Counted from the stretch's first letter, positions 1 to 9,354 are shown. The stretch is DNA of 64,000 nucleotides from Aliiglaciecola sp. M165 (GCF_007197995.1 NZ_VKKH01000002.1:372001-436000); one strand, 5' to 3'. Numbers and translations are program-made. Notes: generated by a model from the letters alone, not told the origin.

Positions 1-1738
1 TCAGAGCGTCAACGTACTCGCCGTCGTTAGCCGTTGTGGAAATCAACTGGCCATCGCGATAAACATCAACCTGTGCAGTCGTTGCTCCAGTCCAATTAAG
101 GCGAACATTTTGTAGCCCTTTTCGTTTGAAACCGTTTGCAGAAAGAGTGAAATCACCAGAAGGTGGTGGTGGCTCAACACCGCCACATACGTTAGCCGTT
201 AAATATGCGTCTGCAGCGGCTGCTTGAACAATACCGTAGCCAAAGTAAACGTCTTTGCCTGATGCACCGCCATCAAGGGCAGTTTGCTTCAGTGCATTAC
301 GTATATCTTCACCAGTACAGTTAGGGTGATTTGACCAAACAAGTGCTGCAATACCTGAAACAGTCGGTGTCGCCATTGATGTACCGCTTAAGAAGCCGTA
401 GTCACTAGAACCGATGGAGATATCCATAGTGCTTGCCGCCAAAAGTGCACTTCGATCTTCTAACGCCGCACCAACTGCAGGAATAGACGTCGTATTCGTG
501 TCGCCTAAGGTACCGTAAAGTATGCCGGGTTCGTTATTAATGATCACAGCGCCAACACCGCCAGATTGCTCGCAGTTATTCACCTTATCAAAAAATGAAA
601 CATTGCCTCTGTCGATCACACAAATTTTGCCATTGGCTCCGGCGTCTGTGGCTTCAGCCGTACCCATAAAATAGGTTTGCTGCGCAATACTGCCTGTATT
701 CTCCATCGCAGAGGAAGCAAATACACCACCATCAGCCGTTAGATTCGACGTGGTAGCCAAACCTGCTGGGAAGGTTGATAATGTGTCAACACCACCTGCT
801 GTCGCTTCCACACAAATCGTTTCATCTGTTGTAACACGTTTTCCACGTCCAGTTGTACAGGAAGGAAATTGTGAAAAGTCAGCGATTGCGTTGTTAGCGT
901 CGTTTGCCCCAATCATCATAACCGCAGAATAGCCCGCTGGATAAGAACGAACTGAGTTGCCGTCATTACCTGCTGCTGCGACAACCAGACCACCAGCTGC
1001 TTTAAACGCTTCGAAGGCATTTTCTTCAGTGCTGTTTGCACCACCGCCGCCGAGACTCATATTGATGATATTCGCACCGGCATCAGAACAAAGCTGGGCT
1101 GCTTTGGCAAGATCCGAAGAGTATCCCCATCCGTCAGCGTTAAATACTTTGATAATATGCATATCAACACCTGGCGCCATGCCAATGACACCAAAAGAAT
1201 TGTCTGCAGCACCAATGGTCCCGGCTACGTGAGTACCATGCTCTCCGCCAGCTTCAAACCAATTACCAGTGCCAGAATCATTATCACCTGTGACTTTATC
1301 CCATAGGAAGTCTGGATTAGACGCATCAAGTCCAGAATCAATTACACACACTTTCATACCAGCATTTGGGTTGAAGGTAACTTGATCAGCTTGAGCTTGA
1401 TAAAAACCATAGGGAGTGATCTGTTGAGTCATTGGGTCACCCAAATCATCGTTGAATAACGCCAATGGACGACGTACCTGGTCCACTTCTACGAGTTTTA
1501 CGTGAGGGTTATTTAACAATCCCTTGATTTGATCTAAGTTTTTTCCATCAAACTGCAATGCGATAAATCCGTCGCCTTCAACTTTGATTTCGCCACCGGC
1601 TTGACGAGCTAAATTTTTGACAATTCCTTTACCTGGATTATCAACTTGAACGATAACTCGTTCATTAGCTTGTAGGGTTGTTGTAGACAGTGCGAGGAGT
1701 GTAAATGAAACGAGGGGTTTAAGATTGAACTTCTTCAT
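1..1738 (-). CDS. Secreted S8 (subtilisin) serine protease, 3' end cut by window
   Basis: The reading frame is open from the ATG at 1738 to the left edge, so the C-terminus is missing (about 579 residues visible). A signal peptide of about 24 residues (MKKFNLKPLV...) starts it. The subtilase triad is visible: Asp134 in CVIDSGLD, His167 in HGTHVAG and Ser454 in GTSMATP. Between His and Ser lies an insert resembling a protease-associated (PA) domain, with paired cysteines. An inhibitor-I9-like propeptide fits residues 25-115. After the catalytic domain a Pro-rich linker leads into a fibronectin/PPC-like beta domain at the edge. It probably acts as an extracellular protein-degrading enzyme. No operon partner is visible; the next gene is 258 bp away. 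Confidence 0.93.
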   Translation of the reverse strand, partial: MKKFNLKPLVSFTLLALSTTTLQANERVIVQVDNPGKGIVKNLARQAGGEIKVEGDGFIALQFDGKNLDQIKGLLNNPHVKLVEVDQVRRPLALFNDDLGDPMTQQITPYGFYQAQADQVTFNPNAGMKVCVIDSGLDASNPDFLWDKVTGDNDSGTGNWFEAGGEHGTHVAGTIGAADNSFGVIGMAPGVDMHIIKVFNADGWGYSSDLAKAAQLCSDAGANIINMSLGGGGANSTEENAFEAFKAAGGLVVAAAGNDGNSVRSYPAGYSAVMMIGANDANNAIADFSQFPSCTTGRGKRVTTDETICVEATAGGVDTLSTFPAGLATTSNLTADGGVFASSAMENTGSIAQQTYFMGTAEATDAGANGKICVIDRGNVSFFDKVNNCEQSGGVGAVIINNEPGILYGTLGDTNTTSIPAVGAALEDRSALLAASTMDISIGSSDYGFLSGTSMATPTVSGIAALVWSNHPNCTGEDIRNALKQTALDGGASGKDVYFGYGIVQAAAADAYLTANVCGGVEPPPPSGDFTLSANGFKRKGLQNVRLNWTGATTAQVDVYRDGQLISTTANDGEYVDAL

Positions 1739-1996
1739 AGGTATTACCTAACTACTTGTTGTAAAAGACTTAAATATGGAAATCCATACTCGTCTTTATT
1801 AATTATAATTATATTTTTTAATACACTGAATTTATTCAGCGAAGAGGCACACTAGTATATTTGAGATGAATTGACAAGATTACAAGATGGATGGCTTTGA
1901 TTTTTTTCTAATCACTTAGGTGGAAAACCAATCAAAACAAATAATTAGAATAGGATCTCGAATTTGGGAAAATATAATTACCCAAGCAAAATTTAC

Positions 1997-2950
1997 TCAA
2001 CGAGCAATAAACCCAGCTTTGACTCCATTTTCTAAATCAAATTGGTCACCCACTGAGCCGACGACAACATTTTGTCGACTTGCCCCAAGCAAACCACGCA
2101 ATGAATACAGTGCGTCGATCCCTGTGCAGTGTGCACCGATTATTTGTGTAAGCCCAAATGATTTCAGTTTATTTGCAGTCCAATCTAAATGCTCATCACT
2201 GGCGCTAACCAGATGAAAGCCGCCGATAGCAGTCGATATCGGACCTGGGTGTATGTGTTTGGTAATGTGTTGCATGGTATTAATGATACCTGCATGACCA
2301 CAGCCGGAAATCAGCACAAAGCCTTTTTCAGTATCGATAACTAAAGACATATCTTCTGGAATAGTGTCTTCAATTTCTCCCTGTGCGGTTTTAATTAAGC
2401 CTCGGCCACTCCAATTGCGTTCGTTATGGATACGTTCCACATTACCAGTCAGCCAGACGCCAGGAAATATCTCAGTGACCTGTTCATACTCAATAAATTC
2501 AACACCCGCATCTATCAATTTCTGCTTATCGTTTAAAGCGCGATTTTGATAATTTGCTCTAGGCAAGAATATGCCTTTTCCAACATGTACTCGCTTTAGT
2601 GCATTCGGGTTTTTCTTTATTAATTCAGTGCGTAAGGCCAGCAGTCCGCCGGTATGGTCGCCATGGTTATGACTCAGGATAACGTCTTCGACTTCTGACA
2701 AATCGATGTCGAGATCTTTGGCATTTTTTAGTACGGTATCTCGACGGTTTCCTGTATCAAAAAGGATTTTTTTTCCATCAACCTCAATAAGCGCTGAATA
2801 ACCCCATTCACCGATCCCCCGACTAGCTAGCATGGTTGACAGCGTCGTCACTTTCAAGGCGCTTACTTTATTGTATTGATGACCAGAATCCGTGGCTGAA
2901 AATGCGTTAAGACTGACCGAAAATAGCAGCAGAATTAGATACTTGGACAT
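1997..2950 (-). CDS. Secreted metallo-beta-lactamase-fold hydrolase
   Basis: About 317 residues. The signature HNHGDHTGG (HxHxDH) binds the metal centre, and later Asp/His ligands (SGCGHAG, IGAHCTG) fit the family. The overall arrangement resembles the COG1237 group, annotated as dihydropterin-phosphate synthase-like hydrolases, but with an exported N-terminus. I place the start at 2950 because the protein then begins MSKYLILLLF, a good signal peptide; an in-frame start six codons earlier would spoil it. The product is probably periplasmic. The substrate cannot be read from the sequence. It stands alone, divergent from the GST-like gene to its right. Confidence 0.82.
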   Translation of the reverse strand: MSKYLILLLFSVSLNAFSATDSGHQYNKVSALKVTTLSTMLASRGIGEWGYSALIEVDGKKILFDTGNRRDTVLKNAKDLDIDLSEVEDVILSHNHGDHTGGLLALRTELIKKNPNALKRVHVGKGIFLPRANYQNRALNDKQKLIDAGVEFIEYEQVTEIFPGVWLTGNVERIHNERNWSGRGLIKTAQGEIEDTIPEDMSLVIDTEKGFVLISGCGHAGIINTMQHITKHIHPGPISTAIGGFHLVSASDEHLDWTANKLKSFGLTQIIGAHCTGIDALYSLRGLLGASRQNVVVGSVGDQFDLENGVKAGFIAR

Positions 2951-3116
2951 GATTTGAATTCCATTCAAAGCAAAATAACAAATGAGATGAAAACCATCTT
3001 ACCCACTAAACAATAAAATACAAACCTCGGTTAGTAATACGGAAATCCTGCCAACTGTTTTTATTATCATCGCTTTTTCTGCTACTTTGAGCTAAACAAC
3101 TTCAAAGAGCATTACG

Positions 3117-3893
3117 TTGAAACGTCCACTTTTACATTCACTCAATTTTGCCAGCTCAATGCTTGGCACCCTACTTCGCACAGGAACGGGTATCAGCGTG
3201 ACACCCGCCAAAATCAAACCTGAGAAGTTGTTGAAGCTTTACGAATTCGAAGCTTGCCCTCATTGTCGCTTGGTCAGAGAGGCGCTGACTGAATTGGATT
3301 TGGATGCAGAGATTTACCCTTGCCCAAAAGGCGGCGAGCGCTATCGTCCAGACGTCGAAGAACTTGGTGGTAAAGCCCAATTTCCATTTTTAGTGGACCC
3401 CAACAACGATACAAAGATGTACGAATCTTTTGACATAATCAAATACCTTTTTGAAACTTATGGACAAAGATCTGTACCACTAAAATGGCAACTGCAACCC
3501 ATTCATACATTTAGCTCTTCACTGGTAAGCACAGCAAGAATCGGCGTCGGAAAAAACAAAAAGTCATCGACTGCGCCTGAACAATTGTTGGAACTTTATA
3601 GCTTTGAGTCGAGCCCTTTTGCCCGACTCGTGCGAGACACTCTATGTGAACTGGAGATTCCTTATATCTTGCGCAATTGCGGTAGAACCGAATTGGGCGA
3701 ATGGTTGATCCCACCGGTTAGAGATATGCTCAACATTCATCCACAAAGCAAGTTATACAATCGTATCGCGTTGCAAGAAAAAACCGGGCGAATGTCGATT
3801 CCTTACCTTATCGACTCTAACAACGACGTAGCCATGTTTGAAGCGGCTGAAATTGTTGAGTATTTAAACTACACCTATGGAGATCATACGTAA
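3117..3893 (+). CDS. Tandem GST N-terminal / glutaredoxin-like domain protein
   Basis: 258 residues made of two copies of a thioredoxin-fold GST-N domain, at about residues 36-118 and 150-255. The first copy carries a redox motif CPHC (Cys47, Cys50). In the equivalent place the second copy has SSPF, so only the first can be redox active. Both copies keep the FPFLVD/IPYLID and MYES/MFEA turns typical of glutathione-binding domains. The start is TTG at 3117 with AAAGAG about 8 bp upstream; an ATG at 3162 is an alternative. It lies 165 bp upstream of the borosin methyltransferase on the same strand; whether the two are co-transcribed is unknown. Confidence 0.75.
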   Translation: MKRPLLHSLNFASSMLGTLLRTGTGISVTPAKIKPEKLLKLYEFEACPHCRLVREALTELDLDAEIYPCPKGGERYRPDVEELGGKAQFPFLVDPNNDTKMYESFDIIKYLFETYGQRSVPLKWQLQPIHTFSSSLVSTARIGVGKNKKSSTAPEQLLELYSFESSPFARLVRDTLCELEIPYILRNCGRTELGEWLIPPVRDMLNIHPQSKLYNRIALQEKTGRMSIPYLIDSNNDVAMFEAAEIVEYLNYTYGDHT

Positions 3894-4058
3894 GCACAAC
3901 TTGATCCCCATGTGAAGCAAGGGCACACGGTTAATACAAACATAGACTAAAGGTGTAAGAAAAAACCATTAACAAAACAGTAGAACTCCTCTATAGTTTG
4001 CCGAAGGGTTTACGCCGCATAGCTTCATGCACCCTTAAGTTCAAAGGAAAAGGACGAA

Positions 4059-4877
4059 ATGAACCAACACCCAAAAGGATCACTGGTCGTAGTAGGTACT
4101 GGCATCACAGTATCAGGACAAATGACCTTGATTAGCGAGAGTGTGATCAAAAACGCCGACATCGTGTTAGCTGTTGTTACCCAATCTGCACACATTAATT
4201 TGCAAATGCTGAATCCAAACACTCATTGCCTGCGTCACCATTATGAGCAAGGTAAATCCCGTGTGATCACCTATCAAAAAATGAAACAGCGTATCATCGA
4301 TGAAGTAAAAGCTGGTAAGCGTGTTGTTGCCGCATTTTATGGTCATCCAGGAGTATTTGTTAACCCTTCTCATAAGGCTATTGTTGAGTTGAATGAGGCT
4401 GGTTATGAGGCTGAAATGCTGCCGGGGATATCGGCGGAGGATTGTTTAATAGCTGATTTAGGTTTGGACCCCTCTCACTATGGTTGTCAAAGCTACGAAG
4501 CCACACAGTTTTTATTGCGCCAATATACTATCGATCCTTACATGATGCAGATCATTTGGCAGATTGGCAGCATAGGTGATTTTACGTATAACAAAGAAAA
4601 AGCTGAACACCCTGGACTCAATGTACTTAGGGACAGGCTACTGCAATCCTACCCATGCGATCACGAAGTCATAGTTTATGAAGCATCAACGATCCCAGTA
4701 GCTAAGCCGAGAATTGAAAAGGTCCTGCTCAGAAATTTAGGCACGGTCATTCCTAAGGGCATAAGCACACTAGTAGTCCCTTCTTTAGGTCTCCCAGAAT
4801 TTGATATAGATGTCATGTCCAAGCTGGATTTAACCCCCGAAATGTTTAACAAAACATTATCTGAAACGCCAAATTAA
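4059..4877 (+). CDS. Borosin-type peptide backbone alpha-N-methyltransferase (split borosin, SonM-like)
   Basis: 272 residues of the tetrapyrrole-methylase (SAM) fold, but the details fit borosin RiPP enzymes (OphMA, SonM) rather than porphyrin or corrin methylases. Visible features are the N-terminal GSLVVVGTGI loop, the set Tyr62-x5-Arg68-x3-Tyr72 (same spacing as the catalytic Tyr66/Arg72/Tyr76 of OphMA), YGHPGVFV (94-101), PGISAEDCL..DLG (122-135), a YGCQSYEAT segment (141-149) and IIWQIGSIGD. These enzymes use SAM to methylate backbone amides of the C-terminal core of a precursor peptide. A good ribosome site (AGGAAAAGGA) precedes the ATG. The precursor gene follows 62 bp downstream. Assignment is by remembered family motifs, not by a search. 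Confidence 0.9.
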   Translation: MNQHPKGSLVVVGTGITVSGQMTLISESVIKNADIVLAVVTQSAHINLQMLNPNTHCLRHHYEQGKSRVITYQKMKQRIIDEVKAGKRVVAAFYGHPGVFVNPSHKAIVELNEAGYEAEMLPGISAEDCLIADLGLDPSHYGCQSYEATQFLLRQYTIDPYMMQIIWQIGSIGDFTYNKEKAEHPGLNVLRDRLLQSYPCDHEVIVYEASTIPVAKPRIEKVLLRNLGTVIPKGISTLVVPSLGLPEFDIDVMSKLDLTPEMFNKTLSETPN

Positions 4878-4939
4878 CTATGTGTCAACCAAGATGCTAA
4901 TAGTTGATACTTAAACCAAAAAGAAAAAAGGAACCGACA

Positions 4940-5149
4940 ATGGCTGATAAACTCGTCAAATTTTTGATAACAATGGACAAAGATGAAGATCTTAAAAAAA
5001 AATACCTTGCTGATCCAGAAGGTACTGCCAGATCATTTAGTCTAAATGAAGAAGATGTTCAGATTTGTGCGAAAAATGATCTCGAAAGCATGAAACAACG
5101 CTGTGAAGCTGAAGGTGCTGACAATGTACAAATTGACTGCTCGAAATGA
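4940..5149 (+). CDS. Split borosin precursor peptide (SonA-like)
   Basis: 69 residues. I start at the ATG at 4940 because AAAAAGGAA lies about 7 bp upstream; the longer frame from 4904 begins with an implausible basic stretch. Residues 3-53 match the helical borosin-binding domain of SonA: an LxxFL...D.DLKKKYLADPE segment, then an SLNEEDVQ...DLESMKQ segment. The last ~15 residues would be the core, ending NVQIDCSK. Val63 and Ile65 are the best methylation candidates because they fall where SonA carries its two N-methyl groups (remembered as positions 63 and 65). Automated annotation could call it a LigA-like dioxygenase subunit because the binding domain shares that fold. No protease gene is adjacent. 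Confidence 0.87.
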   Translation: MADKLVKFLITMDKDEDLKKKYLADPEGTARSFSLNEEDVQICAKNDLESMKQRCEAEGADNVQIDCSK

Positions 5150-5179
5150 CATAGTCGTCTAGTTGATAAGAGATATCTT

Positions 5180-8100
5180 ATGGTTAGCTTAAGACATTTG
5201 GGAGCGATACTATACTTGCTGATCATTCCTTATGTGTCTGCTCAAGATTCAATTGAAATTGATAATCTTTTGCAAACAGCAGAAGCAAATGTCTTTGCTA
5301 ACCCTACACTAGCTAACAAACTTCTTGATCAAGCTGAAAACTACCTGACAGGAAACAACAACCCCTCCTTGGAAGCTCATGTTCTGAATTTACAAGGACA
5401 TCTGTATATTCTTGAAGGAAATTACGAGAAAGCTTATGAGAAAGTGATACAGGCTGAAGAATTAGCCAGTAAAAGTGGTAATAAAATACAACAGGCAGAA
5501 GCAATTCGTCGACAAGGAATTATCACAAGTTTGCTCGATCTTCATGGTGAATCACTGGAGCTCCTGAGCAAAAGCCTTGAAATTCATCAATCGCTCGACA
5601 GCAAATATATCCAAAACAACTTACAAGCTATTGGAAATCTATACGCGGATTCTCCGCAATGGGCTGATGATCTCATTGAAACAGGCGAACTTTTAGTTGC
5701 GGAAGCCGTAAAGCGAGGTAATAGCCACTTTGAAGAGCAAGGTTACACTTTCATTGTTTCGGGAATGATTAAGAAAAGCCAAATTGCTGAGGCAGAAACT
5801 GTCCTTCAAACGGTTGTCAAAGACCCCAAGAATCCTCCGCCAATGATCGGATATTACCTAGCTCAAACGATGTTAAAGCTCGGTGATTATGAGGCTGCTT
5901 TAGCTACGATCGAGAAAATATTACAAGATTCGATTGAAGGAAATTACAAGTTTAGGCAACTTGCAGCGAGTTCTCTTAAGTCAGAAATTTTGTTAGCTGT
6001 AAATAACATAGAAGAAGCTAAAACGTCATTAAATTGGTCGCTAAATCTGGCTCAAGAATTGAGTTTTGGTAAATTCCAAATTGAATCATTGCAGGGACTT
6101 GCCAATATCGCATTCAAAGAGCAAAACTATAAACTTGCCTTTGACTTGCAAAAACAATACTCAGAAATCCAACAACGAGTATTTGACACCCGTCAATCAG
6201 AGCAATTAGCTTTCAATCGGGCACGCTTAGAGACCGAGCAAAAAATCCAGCAAATCACTGAATTGCAACTCAATCAAAAGTTAGCGTCACAACAAAATAG
6301 ATTTCAAATTTCTATTATCGCAACGGCTGTCGCCATTGCGACTTTGCTACTGATTCTATTTGTGCGAACAACCCAACAAAAACGCACGTTGCGCGTATTA
6401 GCAGATAACTTGAAACAAGCAACGGATGCAAAATCGGACTTCCTAGCGCGTATGAGTCATGAAATTCGCACCCCAATTAACGCTATCGTTGGGTTAACCA
6501 AATTGACCCAACGCTCTGAGCTCAACCAGGAACAAGAAACCAATTTAAGTCAGATTGAACAATCTTCACAAACGCTGCTGTCCGTCATCAATGACATTCT
6601 GGATTTTTCTAAAATAGAGGCAGGAAAACTCGACATTGAAACGGCTCCATTTGAGCTGGATAAGTTGGTTGAGCAGGCCATCGATTTGCATGCGTTGAAA
6701 GCCCGTGAGAAGCGTATTGAATTGATTCAATATGTCGCACGAGACGTACCTTTGCACATTGAAGGAGACGCATTCCGCATCCAGCAGGTGTTAAACAATT
6801 TGCTCAGTAATGCACTTAAATTCACCGAACAAGGGCTGATTTCAGTGTCGGTGAATAAAAAGTATTCTGAGCAAGGCGTATTGCTTGAGTTTTCGGTCAA
6901 AGACACTGGCATTGGCTTGTCCGAAGAACAAATAGAGACCTTGTTTGATGCGTTTACTCAAGCAGACGAATCCATTACTCGCAAATATGGCGGCACCGGA
7001 CTTGGGCTCTCTATTTGTCAGAATTTAGTCTCTCTGATGGGTGGTGAAATATGGGTCGAAAGCAAACCAAGGCAAGGTGCTACGTTTTACTTCACCGTGC
7101 TAGTTGACGCATATCAACAACTGGAAGAAAACGCCGTTGCGGATGGGTTAAATTTATCGGACCTGAAAGTGCTCGTTGTTGATGATGTTGTTTTATCGCG
7201 CCAAGCCATTGCTGAAGCCTTATTGCGTATTGGCATCAATCCTGATTTGGCAAGTGGAAGTAATGATGCACTATTAAGTATGCGCCGGGCGGCACTAGAA
7301 AATGCCCCCTACGATTTAGTTATTTTGGATTGGAAAATGGCTGATGTAAATGGCATTGAGCTAGCAGCCATCATTAATCAAGAGTTTACTCTCAATAAGC
7401 CCAAAATCATCATGCTTTCTGCCTTTGATATTCAATCCCTAAAAGAACTAGGACAACCGCTTGGCATAAAACATTATTTGCAGAAACCGATAAATAGCAG
7501 TTCGCTGTTGAACTGTTTGTTAAGTGCTACAAAACAATCCCAATCAAGCTTAATCAAATCTGAAAACGTGGCCCCTGAGACGCCAGATTTCTCAAATGTC
7601 CATATATTGTTAGTTGAAGATGATGAGATCAATCGCAAAGTTGCCAGGTTCTTTTTAGCAGACACCCACGCCAAAATTTCCGTTGCAGAAAATGGGTTGA
7701 TTGCCCTACAAATGTTGGCTGGTTCGCATCAATATGATCTGGTTCTAATGGATATGCAAATGCCCATCATGGATGGCTTAACTGCTACACAGAAAACCCG
7801 TGAAGAGCTCAAGCTTGACATACCGATAGTTGCCATGACAGCTCATGCATTACAAACCGAGATTGAAAAGAGTTTTGCTGTTGGGGTCAATGCACACCTG
7901 ATCAAACCTGTTCAAGCGGCTCATTTGTATCAAGTGATTCAAGAACAATTGGATGGCAGAAACGAAGTAAAATTGTTGTCACCCAATACACTTCAAATGC
8001 CGACAGAAAATGAGCAAAGTGCATTACTCACTGTCGACAGAGAAAAAGCCATAAAACTTTTCAATGATGACGAAAAAGTCTACGCAGTTATGGTTAAGAC

Positions 8101-8359
8101 GTTTGTTGACATGCACGACGAGGTTAAAAACCTTGCCAAAGCACTAGAGAAACAGGATCTGAACGCCATCGCTGCCACTGTGCACTCGTTTAACTCAGCG
8201 GTTGCCTACATCGGCGCCTACCATTTGATGGCGGAAGCGGCACAAATTGAAAGGGCGGCAAAAGATCCTCAAAATAACAATTTAGAAGCCGTATTAGCCC
8301 GCGCTGAACGATTCAAACAACTAATTTTGGAACTTGTGAAAAAGCTCTCTGCCGAGTAG
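5180..8359 (+). CDS. TPR hybrid sensor histidine kinase with two receivers and HPt
   Basis: 1059 residues. A signal peptide (1-21, ending VSAQD) is followed by a TPR-rich sensor to about residue 370, a transmembrane helix (375-395), and a cytoplasmic HisKA domain with phospho-accepting His427 in SHEIRTP. The HATPase has an N box (NNLLSNALKFT), DTGIGLS and GGTGLGLSI. Receiver 1 has phospho-Asp717 and receiver 2 has Asp858 in LVLMDMQMP. A C-terminal HPt domain has His1002 in VHSFNSA, a looser motif than the usual HSLKGS. The TPR sensor therefore faces the periplasm. It begins 30 bp after the borosin precursor on the same strand, so probably shares its transcript. No separate DNA-binding response regulator is nearby. 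Confidence 0.93.
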   Translation: MVSLRHLGAILYLLIIPYVSAQDSIEIDNLLQTAEANVFANPTLANKLLDQAENYLTGNNNPSLEAHVLNLQGHLYILEGNYEKAYEKVIQAEELASKSGNKIQQAEAIRRQGIITSLLDLHGESLELLSKSLEIHQSLDSKYIQNNLQAIGNLYADSPQWADDLIETGELLVAEAVKRGNSHFEEQGYTFIVSGMIKKSQIAEAETVLQTVVKDPKNPPPMIGYYLAQTMLKLGDYEAALATIEKILQDSIEGNYKFRQLAASSLKSEILLAVNNIEEAKTSLNWSLNLAQELSFGKFQIESLQGLANIAFKEQNYKLAFDLQKQYSEIQQRVFDTRQSEQLAFNRARLETEQKIQQITELQLNQKLASQQNRFQISIIATAVAIATLLLILFVRTTQQKRTLRVLADNLKQATDAKSDFLARMSHEIRTPINAIVGLTKLTQRSELNQEQETNLSQIEQSSQTLLSVINDILDFSKIEAGKLDIETAPFELDKLVEQAIDLHALKAREKRIELIQYVARDVPLHIEGDAFRIQQVLNNLLSNALKFTEQGLISVSVNKKYSEQGVLLEFSVKDTGIGLSEEQIETLFDAFTQADESITRKYGGTGLGLSICQNLVSLMGGEIWVESKPRQGATFYFTVLVDAYQQLEENAVADGLNLSDLKVLVVDDVVLSRQAIAEALLRIGINPDLASGSNDALLSMRRAALENAPYDLVILDWKMADVNGIELAAIINQEFTLNKPKIIMLSAFDIQSLKELGQPLGIKHYLQKPINSSSLLNCLLSATKQSQSSLIKSENVAPETPDFSNVHILLVEDDEINRKVARFFLADTHAKISVAENGLIALQMLAGSHQYDLVLMDMQMPIMDGLTATQKTREELKLDIPIVAMTAHALQTEIEKSFAVGVNAHLIKPVQAAHLYQVIQEQLDGRNEVKLLSPNTLQMPTENEQSALLTVDREKAIKLFNDDEKVYAVMVKTFVDMHDEVKNLAKALEKQDLNAIAATVHSFNSAVAYIGAYHLMAEAAQIERAAKDPQNNNLEAVLARAERFKQLILELVKKLSAE

Positions 8360-8395
8360 AGACATTTAGTTCAACAAAAGGCTGAACGATAAAAT

Positions 8396-9328
8396 TTACG
8401 ACATTTCTGTAAGATCAAGTCGCAAACTATTTGCAACATGCGCCTTAAAAGCCGTAGCCGCCTCGAAGATTTGCTTTCCTTTTGGTGACACCCAATACCA
8501 ACTATTGGGGATAGGAAAGTTGACAACAGGTAACTCAATTAAATTGCCCGGTGCCATGTGATTTAACGCATGACGGCTAAGAATGGCAATCCCCAAGCCT
8601 GCCATAACAGATTCTTTTATCGCCTCGTTACTTGCCACGGTAATAGGGCTTTGCATGCGATAACCATGTTGAGCAAAAAATTGTTCGATTGCATAGCGTG
8701 TGCCTGACCCCTGCTCTCGCATTAACAAACGTTCATCGTATAGTTGATCCCACGATATGTGCTTTTCATTTCCCAGTTTATGTTCTTGCTTGGCAATAAC
8801 GACAAGGGGGTTTTTAGTCAGAAATTCAGCTTCAATATCCAGTTCTCGCGGAGGATTACTAAATACGTATAGATCATCCATATTATGTTTTAAACGCTCA
8901 ATGATTTCCGCTCTGTTACCAATCTGAAATTCCGGTTCGATACCCGGATATTGTTCACAAAACTCGCCAAGCCAGCGAGGAATAAGATATTTGGCGGTTG
9001 TCACCACACTTATTCGCAAATGTCCCAACGACAGCCCTGCTCGTTGCGCCAAACGCGTTTCCAAGTTATCCATTACAGCAAATAATTTGCGGGTCGCATC
9101 AAGGACTTCTTGGCCCGTGTCAGTTAAATAGAGCTTTTTCGAAATTTGCTCAAATAAACGACAATTCAGTGCTTCTGCGAGTTTTGCTATTTGGGTAGAG
9201 ACTGTTGGCTGTGCCAGATGTAACACTTTTGCTGCATGGGTGACGCTGCCATGATCGGCAACGGCCATAAAGATTTCAAGCTGGCGAAAAGTAGTTTGGC
9301 GGGTATGGAGACGACGTGACCAACTCAT
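8396..9328 (-). CDS. LysR-family regulator, CbbR-like, of the bicarbonate transporter
   Basis: 310 residues with an N-terminal winged helix-turn-helix (about 15-75; SVTHAAKVLHLAQPTVSTQIAKL) and a periplasmic-binding-like effector domain. The sequence resembles CbbR-type LysR proteins, which respond to carbon status. It is divergent from the SbtA-type transporter gene with 103 bp between the starts, the usual arrangement for a LysR protein and its target. A GATAAT-N6-ATTATC inverted repeat lies in that gap. Function as the regulator of sbtA-sbtB is inferred from position. Confidence 0.88.
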   Translation of the reverse strand: MSWSRRLHTRQTTFRQLEIFMAVADHGSVTHAAKVLHLAQPTVSTQIAKLAEALNCRLFEQISKKLYLTDTGQEVLDATRKLFAVMDNLETRLAQRAGLSLGHLRISVVTTAKYLIPRWLGEFCEQYPGIEPEFQIGNRAEIIERLKHNMDDLYVFSNPPRELDIEAEFLTKNPLVVIAKQEHKLGNEKHISWDQLYDERLLMREQGSGTRYAIEQFFAQHGYRMQSPITVASNEAIKESVMAGLGIAILSRHALNHMAPGNLIELPVVNFPIPNSWYWVSPKGKQIFEAATAFKAHVANSLRLDLTEMS

Positions 9329-9354
9329 ATATCTATAATAATCTATGATAAATT

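Noticed and set aside
4059-4877. Cobalamin/sirohaem biosynthesis methylase
   Set aside because: The fold is shared, but the Tyr/Arg/Tyr set and the adjacent SonA-like peptide fit borosin enzymes, and no cobalamin or haem genes are nearby.
4904-5149. Precursor start at 4904 or identity as a LigA-type dioxygenase subunit
   Set aside because: The ATG at 4940 has the proper ribosome site; no LigB partner exists and a methyltransferase precedes it.
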